DNA of 64,000 nt from Rhodospirillaceae bacterium (GTDB lineage Bacteria; Pseudomonadota; Alphaproteobacteria; Rhodospirillales; JABHCV01): contig JABJHA010000038.1 of the NCBI GenBank assembly GCA_018662005.1, positions 52,728 through 116,727 on the forward strand, read 5' to 3'. The notes beneath the pieces were generated by a model. That model saw only the letters and a list, made by a program, of their open reading frames with translations. It was not told where the DNA came from and did no database searches. A program made the translations under genes and the position numbers. Below are positions 44,922 to 53,460 of this stretch, one piece after another; positions within the stretch are counted from its first letter, which is position 1, and each line of letters starts with the position of its first letter.

Positions 44922-45986
44922 TTGTCGAGCATCTATAACAACCAAAAATTCCTGCAATTCCCGGGCCGCATTCAGGCCCTGCGCGAAGGACGCGTTCTTG
45001 CCCCTGTCCATATCCGCATAAAACCAGTCAACAAATGTAATCACGATTGTTGGTATTGCGCCTACCGGGTATCCAATCTTCAACTTGGCGAAGACATGGA
45101 CCATGATGATGTGATTCCGGCCGATAAAATGGCCCAGATCGTCGATGACGTTATCGATATGGGGGTCAAGGCCGTTACATTTTCAGGCGGCGGGGAACCG
45201 CTGTTGTACAAACAATTGCCGGAAACCATTAAAAATCTGGCCGCCGGCGGCATTCGCATCGGGGCTTTAAGTAACGGTTCCAACCTTAAGGGCCGGGTCG
45301 CTGATGCTTTTGCAGAATACGCCACATGGATCAGGATTTCCCTGGATGGCTGGGATGATGAAAGTTACGCCAAGGCCAGGGACATCAAGGAAGGCGCTTT
45401 TAGCCAACTGATCGAAAATTTGCGCAGTTTTTCTGCCCGTTCCAGCAAATGCACACTGGGGACGAGCTTCATTATCGATAACAAAAACTACACGCACATC
45501 TATGATATATGCGCCCAACTGAAGGATGCTGGTGTTCAGCATGTTAAATTGTATGGCGTTATCATCAACAACGATGGCCGCAAGAACAATGCCTATCACC
45601 AGGACATCGCCGAAGAAACCATGGCCCTGATCGAAAAGGCGAAGGCCCTTGAGGGTGATGGATTTTCCATCGTCAATCACTATCACCTTCTGGAAGACCG
45701 GTTCGAGAAGACCTATACGAGCTGCCCTTTCCTGACTTACCTGACCATCATCGGCGCCGATAGCAATGTTTATACCTGTCAGGACAAGGCCTACAACAAA
45801 GATGGATTGCTGGGCTCTATCAAAGATCGCTCCTTCAAGGATTTCTGGTTTTCAGAAGAAAACAAGCAACGCATGGACGCCGTAAACCCGTCAAAAATGT
45901 GCAAACATCATTGCGTCAGTAATGAAAAGAACTTGACCCTGATCGAACATCTGTCGCTGGATGAAGATCACGCCTGTTTTGTTTAA
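44922..45986 (+). CDS. Radical SAM/SPASM-type enzyme
   Basis: A 354-residue protein starting at TTG 44922 (AGGAAA upstream). The cluster motif is C39-x3-C43-x2-C46 (KCNHDCWYCAYR). TFSGGGEPL is the usual SAM-contacting segment. Auxiliary Cys lie in CPFLTYL, VYTCQDKAY and CKHHCVSNEKN. GLLGSIKDRSFKDFWFSEE is the linker. It ends DHACFV, again resembling the paralogues at 34428 and 43742. It precedes a methyltransferase by 14 bases. Two similar radical SAM enzymes in tandem may act on successive carbons or on related intermediates. Confidence 0.85.
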   Translation: MSSIYNNQKFLQFPGRIQALREGRVLAPVHIRIKPVNKCNHDCWYCAYRVSNLQLGEDMDHDDVIPADKMAQIVDDVIDMGVKAVTFSGGGEPLLYKQLPETIKNLAAGGIRIGALSNGSNLKGRVADAFAEYATWIRISLDGWDDESYAKARDIKEGAFSQLIENLRSFSARSSKCTLGTSFIIDNKNYTHIYDICAQLKDAGVQHVKLYGVIINNDGRKNNAYHQDIAEETMALIEKAKALEGDGFSIVNHYHLLEDRFEKTYTSCPFLTYLTIIGADSNVYTCQDKAYNKDGLLGSIKDRSFKDFWFSEENKQRMDAVNPSKMCKHHCVSNEKNLTLIEHLSLDEDHACFV

Positions 45987-46000
45987 GATCAAGAGAGCCC

Positions 46001-46666
46001 ATGCAGGAAATCGATTTCATAAGTTCGCTGCATACCAGCACCAAGCGCGATTATGTCCAGCGCGTGGTCGATCATGACAAAGCCGCTTGTACCCAGGTCG
46101 CCAAACAATGGGGCGAGGATTACTGGGATGGTGATCGTTGCTATGGTTACGGGGGCTACACCTACGATGGCCGCTGGCGGCCCGTCGCCGAAGCCATGGC
46201 CCGTCATTATGGACTAAAAGCAGGAGACAAAATACTGGATGTCGGTTGCGGCAAGGCTTTCCTGCTGTATGAATTGACTCAAGTTGTTCCCGGTATCGAG
46301 ATCACAGGCGTTGATGTATCTACATACGGGATCGAACATGCCAAAGAGGAAGTCAGGCCTTACCTTAAAGTCGCCGACGCCACCGATTTACCATTCGCAG
46401 AGGCGGAATTTGATTTTGTCTATTCGCTCAATACCCTTCACAACCTGAAAGTCTTCGATCTGTATAAAGCCATTCAGGAAGTCCAGCGGGTCGGCAAGAC
46501 TGACAAAAAATACATCCTGCTTGAATCTTTCAGAAACGAGAGCGAAAAAGCCAACCTGCTATACTGGCAACTGACCTGCCAGTCATTCTATTCAACCGAG
46601 GAATGGGTCTGGCTTTATAATCAGAACGGTTACACGGGTGATTACGGTTTTATTTTTTTCGAGTAA
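46001..46666 (+). CDS. Class I SAM-dependent methyltransferase
   Basis: A 221-residue protein with KILDVGCGKAFLLYEL (residues 77-92) for SAM, ITGVDVSTYGIEHA, and FVYSLNTLHNLKVFDLYKA (motif II). An N-terminal segment rich in aromatic and Gly residues (DRCYGYGGYTYDGRW) precedes the core; I recognise it only as common in sugar-cluster methyltransferases. It shares the operon with two SPASM-like radical SAM genes and overlaps the convergent B12-type radical SAM gene by 17 bases at their 3' ends. Confidence 0.82.
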   Translation: MQEIDFISSLHTSTKRDYVQRVVDHDKAACTQVAKQWGEDYWDGDRCYGYGGYTYDGRWRPVAEAMARHYGLKAGDKILDVGCGKAFLLYELTQVVPGIEITGVDVSTYGIEHAKEEVRPYLKVADATDLPFAEAEFDFVYSLNTLHNLKVFDLYKAIQEVQRVGKTDKKYILLESFRNESEKANLLYWQLTCQSFYSTEEWVWLYNQNGYTGDYGFIFFE

Positions 46667-48536
46667 GCAATTCCCCGTCGCTGCCCCGGCTTGCTCGGGG
46701 GTCAATCATTGGGATTTCATTTTCAAGAAAAGCAGAAAAATTGAATTCCCTGTCCCTTTCGCTCCAGTACTCGCTTTTCTTGAATTTCATAAAGGCGGCA
46801 TCCCTCTGGTTATTGAGAACTGAACGGTTTTTACCCAATCTGCGTTCAAGGAAATAGAGAACACAATTTATTGCCGGATTGTCCTGGTAAGCATGGCCGA
46901 GTGCTAATAGCCATTTAACCGCATTTTCGATGCGTGTTTCGTTTTCCGTTTCAAGTGCCGGCAACCTGAGAAAATTGGCGACATAATTGAACGTAAACCA
47001 AATTTCCCGAATCTGGTTTCGGGCCGGTGCCGCATCGAGGGGCATGTCAAAAATTGCATATCCCCTGATCAATCCGTCATCGTCCTTTGCATTGAAGACA
47101 CCTGCCCGGTTCGGATTAAAATCAACAGTCGTGCCACGTTTAATCAATTGATCATCAATGTCGTCGTCCTCCAGCCCTGCGTAGGCCAAATAGGCATCCG
47201 TATTTTTCAAGGGTTGAAAATTAAAGAAGTTGTTCCAGTCGAGTTTCGATACACGGGCGACGTCAAATGAATCGAGCATTTGTCCAAAAGTTTCCGTCGG
47301 CAAACCAAGGATAAAATTGACGATATAGAAGATGCCGGGAAAATCTTTCGACATCTGTGCAAACTGAAGAAACCGTTCAATCGTTGCCGGCTTTTTGATC
47401 TTTCTCAGCATTTCGGGATTACCCGTTTCCAACCCTACCGTAAAGCCCAGGCAGTGGCTTTTTTCCAGCGCCGCAAGGATTTCCGGGGTTACAGAACTGG
47501 CGATCATGCCGTTGTTGGCCGACCATGTCGCACCCGGCAGACGTTCCGCAATTTGATTGAAAAGATTGAGAGCAAAGTCACGGTCATAGAGCGGGTCATC
47601 ATCAAGCCACTCGAAATGACGGATGTCGTGATGCTGCCAAAGATCAACCATCTCATCGACAACATGATCCACATCCCGAGTGCGGACTCCGGGGCCGTTA
47701 AAATTCCGAACGCTGCAAAATGTACAACGGGCCCGGCACCCCCTGCGCGTCAGGATAGTGGCGTATGGCACATCGACGCCTTTGATCCGGGAGAAGTTAT
47801 TCAATGATCCGAATTTACAGTACTCGGCAAGATCAATTTTGTTAAATTGCTCACGGATGTCGAAATGAACCCCTGCGCCAAAGGCATTTCGGGTGCTGGT
47901 AACAGATCTCCCGTCTTCGTCATCCAGCATGAACAAGTTCGGGGGTTCCTCCTGGCTTTCTTTTCGCAAGAAAGTAACCAACCCCGACAGGCCCAATTCG
48001 CCCTCGTTAGCAACGACTATATCAGCCAGATTGCCCCGCAGAAGGCGATCCGGGTCCGCCGTCGCGGCCACCCCGCCAACAATGATCGGTACAGCCGGAT
48101 AGGTATCTTTGATCCAGGAGCAGACGGACTTAAGCTGAGGGAAAGTTGAATCGAACATAAAAGACAGGCAGATAAAAAAACTCTGATCCCTGGGGAAAAT
48201 CTGTTCAAGGCACCCCTGCCAGATTTTATCCAGATTTTCGATACCTTCGCTGGCCGCTTTCAGAACCTCAAGATTCAAGTCGCTAATGACGGAACTGACA
48301 CCAAGACGCTCAAGTTCGCCGGACAGGTAAAACAAACCGTGGGGAGGATATGCAAAATATCCCCGGTTCCTGGCGATCTCTGTTTCAACGAGTTGAGGCG
48401 GAACTTGTGGAATTTGAACAAGGACAGCCTTGCCATCCAGTCGTTTCGGGTCAAGACGCCGCTTAATCTGGTTATACAGATTATCCAGGAAGAGAGGCTC
48501 CGGAACGCATTTGTTTTTTTCCGGGACCGTGTTCAA
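46650..48536 (-). CDS. B12-binding-domain radical SAM enzyme
   Basis: A 628-residue protein. About residues 40-190 are the cobalamin-binding-like domain (PPHGLFYLSGELERLGV, PIIVGGVAATADPDRLL, VVANEGELGLSGLV). The cluster motif is C267-x3-C271-x2-C274 (RRGCRARCTFCSVR). TVGLETGNPEMLRKIKKP and NFILGLPTETFGQ are core motifs. About 170 residues after the core are unassigned. It lies 3 bases after the WbuC-like cupin gene, in a three-gene minus-strand operon that begins with an RmlD-like reductase. Confidence 0.85.
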   Translation of the reverse strand: MNTVPEKNKCVPEPLFLDNLYNQIKRRLDPKRLDGKAVLVQIPQVPPQLVETEIARNRGYFAYPPHGLFYLSGELERLGVSSVISDLNLEVLKAASEGIENLDKIWQGCLEQIFPRDQSFFICLSFMFDSTFPQLKSVCSWIKDTYPAVPIIVGGVAATADPDRLLRGNLADIVVANEGELGLSGLVTFLRKESQEEPPNLFMLDDEDGRSVTSTRNAFGAGVHFDIREQFNKIDLAEYCKFGSLNNFSRIKGVDVPYATILTRRGCRARCTFCSVRNFNGPGVRTRDVDHVVDEMVDLWQHHDIRHFEWLDDDPLYDRDFALNLFNQIAERLPGATWSANNGMIASSVTPEILAALEKSHCLGFTVGLETGNPEMLRKIKKPATIERFLQFAQMSKDFPGIFYIVNFILGLPTETFGQMLDSFDVARVSKLDWNNFFNFQPLKNTDAYLAYAGLEDDDIDDQLIKRGTTVDFNPNRAGVFNAKDDDGLIRGYAIFDMPLDAAPARNQIREIWFTFNYVANFLRLPALETENETRIENAVKWLLALGHAYQDNPAINCVLYFLERRLGKNRSVLNNQRDAAFMKFKKSEYWSERDREFNFSAFLENEIPMIDPRASRGSDGELLTRKK

Positions 48537-48539
48537 AAC

Positions 48540-49106
48540 CTAATCCCTAACCAGCGCGTTTATGAGATTGTTTTGATAGGCTTCGGCAACCCCGGCGTCA
48601 CTGTTATCGGGCGCCCATGGCGGAAAAATGCTATCGCCTTCAGCCAGGAAAGGGCCGGGTTTGCTTTCGTGAAAGATAGCGAAATCGCTCAAGGGAATGA
48701 CGGTGTGATAATGATTAGCTTCAAGACGATAAAGAAAAAAATCGTCTGGTCGCATTAAACAACTGTCTGTTACGTTGCCATCCAGATCAAAAACAAAGGC
48801 CCCCATTTCTCCTTCAAGCAGGTGCCAGGTCTCTCCCTTTATTGAATGCCTATGAGGCCTGCGATAACCATTTTCACGTCTTTGCACAATCAGCATGTCA
48901 TGAAATGCGGCTTCCGGTTTTTGATGAAGGGAAAGCCGGACATCTTCACCCCTGGAATTGGAAAACCGCTTCAGGTCATCCAGGACTTCCCTGTTTATTG
49001 AGACGGGGCTCTTCAAGCAAAAGAAACCAGGTGTTCGTGCGCCCTCATCGCGACGCACATCATATTGATCCAGGAAATCGATAGATGAATTTGAAGTATC
49101 AGACAT
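48540..49106 (-). CDS. WbuC-like cupin-fold protein
   Basis: A 188-residue protein with a single cupin barrel. The metal-binding-type motif is RRPHRHSIKGETWHLLEGEMG, seen here as PHRHSIKGETWHLLEGEMG, followed by HYHTVIPLSDFAIFHES. This resembles WbuC, a cupin often found in O-antigen loci whose function is not established. It sits 28 bases after the RmlD-like gene and 3 bases before a B12-type radical SAM gene, so a sugar isomerase or epimerase role is conceivable. Confidence 0.75.
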   Translation of the reverse strand: MSDTSNSSIDFLDQYDVRRDEGARTPGFFCLKSPVSINREVLDDLKRFSNSRGEDVRLSLHQKPEAAFHDMLIVQRRENGYRRPHRHSIKGETWHLLEGEMGAFVFDLDGNVTDSCLMRPDDFFLYRLEANHYHTVIPLSDFAIFHESKPGPFLAEGDSIFPPWAPDNSDAGVAEAYQNNLINALVRD

Positions 49107-49134
49107 GAAACCGGATGTTTGTTAAGTCTGTTTA

Positions 49135-50034
49135 TTATTGTAGCGAAGAAGATAAATTTTGCACCATCTCTCTGCAGACCGAACCCACATCCCTAAAGTT
49201 CAAGGCGGTTCGCAAAATGGTCTTTTCAGCATTAAGGGAAATATTCAAAGGCCGCGGTTCGACAGTTGGAAAGTCGTTAATACTACAGGGCCGAATGCAG
49301 GCTTCCATCGGTTGAAGGAGCTTTATTTCGTCGGCAAGTATCTGGCAAATACCGTAGCGACTCAATGCCTGGGGACCGGCAACATGGAAGATACCGTTTT
49401 CATCCAGGGCAACAAGCGCCCTTATGGCCTTGCTGACATCATCAACATGGACGGGGCAAGAAATAAAGTCCTCGGCGCACGGTATATCCTTTTCACCAGC
49501 GGTTATTTGGCTATACCAGTTTCCAAGAAACGATCCTGCCTGGGGACTGGAATCATAGATCTTGGACAATCTGATTATTTGAAAGGGGTGCCCCTTTGCC
49601 AATAGATATTGCTCTACTTCCACCTTTTGTCGACCGTAGACAAGGATGGGATTTGGTTCATCTTCTTCAACATAATTACCCTTCCTGCCATCAAAAACAG
49701 CCTCGGTTGAAATGAATACAGGCCTGATATCATTGGCGTAGAGTTCATCAATCAGCTTGATAATCTGGGTAACATTGATGCTTTCAGAACGTTCAATATC
49801 ATTTGCACAAGCGTCCGGATTCGTTTCACCATTGAGCAAGACAGCTTGGGAATATTCCGACATATTAAAATTCAGATCAGCCAATCCCATGGTCCCGGCA
49901 TCAAATTTTAAACAATCGGGTATGACCGATTGATTATAGGTTCCCGTGCTTGCTTCGTGACCGATGAGATCGAACAGATGTCTTCCCACATAGCCGGAAG
50001 CCCCCACGATTAACGTTTTTCCGGTAGTCATCAT
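49135..50034 (-). CDS. RmlD-like NAD(P)-dependent sugar reductase
   Basis: A 299-residue extended SDR with LIVGASGYVGRHL (cofactor loop, residues 8-20), AVLLNGETNPDACAND, FISTEAVFDG and the catalytic YGRQK (133-137). It is the second RmlD-type gene in the window and is distant from the one at 35550. It leads the operon with the WbuC-like cupin and a B12-type radical SAM enzyme. A likely job is reduction of a 4-keto sugar nucleotide. Confidence 0.8.
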   Translation of the reverse strand: MMTTGKTLIVGASGYVGRHLFDLIGHEASTGTYNQSVIPDCLKFDAGTMGLADLNFNMSEYSQAVLLNGETNPDACANDIERSESINVTQIIKLIDELYANDIRPVFISTEAVFDGRKGNYVEEDEPNPILVYGRQKVEVEQYLLAKGHPFQIIRLSKIYDSSPQAGSFLGNWYSQITAGEKDIPCAEDFISCPVHVDDVSKAIRALVALDENGIFHVAGPQALSRYGICQILADEIKLLQPMEACIRPCSINDFPTVEPRPLNISLNAEKTILRTALNFRDVGSVCREMVQNLSSSLQ

Positions 50035-50176
50035 GCACTCACTGGCAAACCCTGTTTCCAGGACTCTATCTGGGATGGAGAATCAGGTCGAATTTTGGTG
50101 GCTCTTACTCATTCATGATAGCATCTTGGCGCCCTAGGCAGTCTATTTTCAAAGTAACAAGAACAAAGAAGCCTAT

Positions 50177-51406
50177 ATGAACACCCAATGCATGCTGTGC
50201 CACGGTACCTCTCTGCGGCAAATGATAGAAATAAAAGGAATGACAATCGCCCACCAACTTCTGGAAAGGGCTAATCAATCCAAAGATACCTTCGATATAC
50301 GCCATGTCGTTTGCCAGCATTGCGGACTGGTCCAGATCGCCAATCCCATCGATCCCGATGTTCTATACAGCGCCTATAATTTCAACTTCAGTTCCTGGAA
50401 AAAAGAACCCCATCTCGAACACGAACTGGACACGATATTTTCTCATGGAGTACCGGGGTCGGCATTCGAGATCGGCTGTAACGACGGAAAATTTCTCGAA
50501 GCCTTGCAAAGCCGGGGCGTAATAAATCTTTTTGGGGTGGAACCTAATCCCGTGTCCAGTTCACAGGCCCAAAGCAAGTCTGATCTGCGTATCTTCCATT
50601 CAATGATGACACCTGAAATCGCAGAGAAAGCTCTTGCTGAAAATGGAAAATTCGACCTGGTCCTTTCCCGTCAAGTTATTGAACACGTCGAAGATATTGA
50701 CAGTTTTCTCGAGTGTGCGGATTTGCTGCTCGCCGATGACGGGTTGCTGTTTATTGACCTTCCGGATTTTGGGCCCGCCCTCGCTCTTGGTGACGTGTCC
50801 TTGTTATGGGAGGAACATATCTCGAATTTTACCAGGCCCGTCTTGAAGGAATTACTGGTTCGCAAGGGTTTCAAACCCTTTGAAAGCCACTCTTACGATT
50901 TCAGTGGTGGTACCATGTCCACTCTTTCGCGTCGATCTGATAAAAGTGAAACCGATACAGACAAGACTTTGCTTACGGAGCATCTGGCTTCGACGGAAAA
51001 TTACGCAACAAAGGTCAAACAGTACGGAGCAAGGCTCCGTAAGGCATTAAAGAAAGCTGCGGATTCAGGCTTTCTCATTATCCTTTATGGCAGTGGCGGC
51101 AGAGCCAATGTGGCGCTAACGGCCCTGGGGATCGGTGAATTAATTGATTTTGCCATTGATGATCAGTCCGAAAGGCTGGGTAAATACCTTCCTTGCAACA
51201 GTATCGAAATCCGTCCAACCAATGTATTGCAATCTTCTGACCAACCGATGGTCATTCTATTGGCGGTCAACAATGACAGTGAACCGACGGTGATAAAACA
51301 AGCGCAGGGTTTATCGGGCGAATCTATGCTGTTTTTATCTATTTTTGGACCGAAGGATATCCACGAGAAATTGGATGCTTTTGAAAGTGTTTTATCTGCC
51401 CGCTAA
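50177..51406 (+). CDS. Sugar C-methyltransferase-like protein with Zn-binding N-terminus
   Basis: A 409-residue protein. Zinc Cys are C5, C8 (CMLC) and C46, C49 (CQHC). The SAM loop is AFEIGCNDGKFLEAL, motif II is VLSRQVIEHVEDID, and the C-terminal domain has ILYGSGGRANVALTALG. The domain order equals that of the protein at 22454 and of TylC3-type sugar C-methyltransferases. It stands alone between divergent and parallel neighbours. It probably makes a branched-chain sugar together with the reductases nearby. Confidence 0.8.
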   Translation: MNTQCMLCHGTSLRQMIEIKGMTIAHQLLERANQSKDTFDIRHVVCQHCGLVQIANPIDPDVLYSAYNFNFSSWKKEPHLEHELDTIFSHGVPGSAFEIGCNDGKFLEALQSRGVINLFGVEPNPVSSSQAQSKSDLRIFHSMMTPEIAEKALAENGKFDLVLSRQVIEHVEDIDSFLECADLLLADDGLLFIDLPDFGPALALGDVSLLWEEHISNFTRPVLKELLVRKGFKPFESHSYDFSGGTMSTLSRRSDKSETDTDKTLLTEHLASTENYATKVKQYGARLRKALKKAADSGFLIILYGSGGRANVALTALGIGELIDFAIDDQSERLGKYLPCNSIEIRPTNVLQSSDQPMVILLAVNNDSEPTVIKQAQGLSGESMLFLSIFGPKDIHEKLDAFESVLSAR

Positions 51407-51487
51407 TGCATACAGATATAATTCCATCTTTGTATAATTCATACTGGGCGTAAGGATTCGTTAGTCTGAAATCCCGGAGACTATTGC

Positions 51488-53155
51488 ATGCAAGATGACA
51501 CCCAAGATTTAACCCTGGCCATGAAGTGCGCCGAGAATGGGGATATTAAGAAGGCCAAAGAAATTTGCGATGGCATCCTTGCAGAACTCCCCAAGAACCT
51601 CGAAGCCCGGCACTTTCAGGCCTATCTTTTCATCCTTATGGGTGAGTTTGAAACAGCCATATCAAAATTGCTTCATATCGTCGGCGACTGTCCGAACAAT
51701 CCCGATATTATCTCCACATTAGCCGCCGCCTACATCAAGGGTGGCGACCAGAAAAAAGGTATATCCTTCTTGCGAAGGATACTTCAATTGAAACCAGACG
51801 ATGTAGAGGCCCTTACGGACCTGGCGACGATCCATGCTGAGGTTGGACATTTAAAGGCTGCTATTGGATATTGCACAAGGGCGCTTGAGGTCAGCCCGGA
51901 TCATGCAAGGGCCAGCCAGTTGAATAAGGCTCTGGATGAACATCTGTTCAAACTGCATGTCGATCCAATAAATCAATTTGTTAATGATGATATTGGCCGC
52001 GGCAAACCGAAAGTCATTGTGCCGCTACGCTTGATAGGAAGGATCGGGCACCTCATCATTGAGCCCTTTTTACTAAAATGCATCTACGACCCGGCTGAGT
52101 ACGACATTATTTTCGTGACCCCGCCAAGAGGGCTAGCGATTAGCCAGCCTGTCTTCGATATCTCCCTTCGAGACCTGTTTTTTGTAGAAGATCCACATGA
52201 TCCGCAAATGGCGGCCTACAATCAGCACGGAAAAAGCATCGGAACGTATCAATTGGATGATCGCACAATTGTTCTGGAATCCGTTGCCGATCTGATGGTT
52301 CAGGCTGTCGAAAAAGCCCGCGATGGCCAATTTTCCTATCGTGCCGTTCTTACAGAGGCTGAATTGGCAGAAGGTATGGCGTTGCGCAGTGCCATGGGGA
52401 TACCGGTAGATGCAAAAATTGTCACACTCTACGTTCGTGACTCAGGATTTTTCCCCAGCCTCGAAGGCCACGGGGTTAGAGACTCAAGCATTGCCAATTA
52501 TATTCCAGCCATCAAACACCTTGTAGATAAAGATTACTATGTTGTCAGATTAGGCGACAACAAGATGACGCCCTTGCCTGATTTAGGGCAACACGTTATC
52601 GACGCCCCTTTTCATCCGGCCTACACACAGCTGGTTGAACCGTATTTCGTCTCCCAGAGCGATTTCATGATAAAAACAACCTCAGGGCCGGAAGCGCTCT
52701 CTCTCATCTTTGGCATACCATCAGTGTATGTGAACGCCATGTTCACTCCCATATTTCTAATCTCCAAGGACGATCTAGCTATTTTTAAAAGTTACTATTC
52801 ACATCGCTATGAAAGAAACCTGTCCTTACGTGAAATTGCCTATGACAAGGAAATTCTGTTTTCATGTACGTCTGATAGCTTCGTCAGGGAGCAGATCGAA
52901 CTGCATGAGAATACGCAAGAAGACATCCTAAACGTCACCATGGAGATGACAGACCGCATGGACGGAACCTACAATCCTACACCGTCCATAGACGAGCGTT
53001 TCCGTAAACTTTGTCAGCAAATCAACAAGGATTGCAGCCTGGACACATCAGACAGGATATACGGTCAGCTGGAAATCTACAGTTTTCTGCCTTACTTGAT
53101 GAAGGGGCAGGTTTCCCACGAATATTATAAATCCCATCCGGAATTATTATCGTGA
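51488..53155 (+). CDS. TPR protein with TIGR04372-like glycosyltransferase domain
   Basis: A 555-residue protein with a good GGAG ribosome site. Residues 1-155 are four TPR units (AKEICDGILAELPKNLEA, ALTDLATIHAEVGHLKAA). The rest resembles TIGR04372 transferases: IGRIGHLIIEPFLLKC, TLYVRDSGFFPS, YYVVRLGDNKMTPLP, IDAPFHPAY and MIKTTSGPEALSLIFGIP. The family is found next to unusual glycan loci; its donor and acceptor are not known to me. It is the last sugar gene before the right-hand flagellar block. Confidence 0.72.
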   Translation: MQDDTQDLTLAMKCAENGDIKKAKEICDGILAELPKNLEARHFQAYLFILMGEFETAISKLLHIVGDCPNNPDIISTLAAAYIKGGDQKKGISFLRRILQLKPDDVEALTDLATIHAEVGHLKAAIGYCTRALEVSPDHARASQLNKALDEHLFKLHVDPINQFVNDDIGRGKPKVIVPLRLIGRIGHLIIEPFLLKCIYDPAEYDIIFVTPPRGLAISQPVFDISLRDLFFVEDPHDPQMAAYNQHGKSIGTYQLDDRTIVLESVADLMVQAVEKARDGQFSYRAVLTEAELAEGMALRSAMGIPVDAKIVTLYVRDSGFFPSLEGHGVRDSSIANYIPAIKHLVDKDYYVVRLGDNKMTPLPDLGQHVIDAPFHPAYTQLVEPYFVSQSDFMIKTTSGPEALSLIFGIPSVYVNAMFTPIFLISKDDLAIFKSYYSHRYERNLSLREIAYDKEILFSCTSDSFVREQIELHENTQEDILNVTMEMTDRMDGTYNPTPSIDERFRKLCQQINKDCSLDTSDRIYGQLEIYSFLPYLMKGQVSHEYYKSHPELLS

Positions 53156-53460
53156 GGCTGCCCCCCGGCATCCTTCGTAAAAGAGGAACCATTAATACCA
53201 TTACCCATGAAAATAAGCCTGCCAACCTAAACTATTCCAATTTTTGCCAAAATTCGCTATTATGAGCGATGGTCTGATGATGATCTGGGAACCATCAGGT
53301 TAAGGTTTTAGTAAAAACCCTCATCGTTAAAATGACGATGATGTGGCGATGCCTCCCTCGTAGAAGTCCGAACAGAGGCCGCGAACCATCTGGATTGAGG
53401 GATTTTGGTATTTCCGTGGCAATTGTTGCCATGATGTTTTTTGAGTCTGGAGATAGAGCG
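53156..53460 (+). promoter_or_regulatory. Regulatory spacer upstream of the divergent flagellin
   Basis: 305 bases without a convincing gene. There are small hairpins (for example CATCGT with ACGATG around 53322-53340). A 13-base near-palindrome GGCAATTGTTGCC (53418-53430) nearly recurs before fliF. A weak sigma-54-like pair (GG 53407-53408, GC 53419-53420) has the correct 10-base gap but poor flanks. The frame of the flagellin is open from 53332, but that stretch is Arg- and Met-rich and does not look like flagellin. Confidence 0.5.

Larger units (their letters stand above)
7058..53155. other. Radical-SAM-rich sugar-modification island between flagellar blocks
   Basis: This 46-kb block encodes about 36 predicted soluble proteins: ten radical SAM enzymes, five methyltransferases, TPR-linked transferases, nonulosonate enzymes, sugar epimerases and kinases. 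Flagellin, flbT and flaF border it on the left; a second flagellin, flaF, fliK, flgD and flgE border it on the right. No integrase, transposase or tRNA marks its ends, so the boundaries are functional, not proven mobile-element ends. No polysaccharide polymerase, flippase or exporter is visible. Confidence 0.6.

Noticed and set aside
7058..53155. Integrative mobile element
   Set aside because: No integrase, transposase, tRNA junction or terminal direct repeat was seen at the borders.
53332..53460. 43-residue N-terminal extension of the divergent flagellin
   Set aside because: The stretch is Arg- and Met-rich, unlike any flagellin start, and a good GGAGA site precedes the ATG at 53461.
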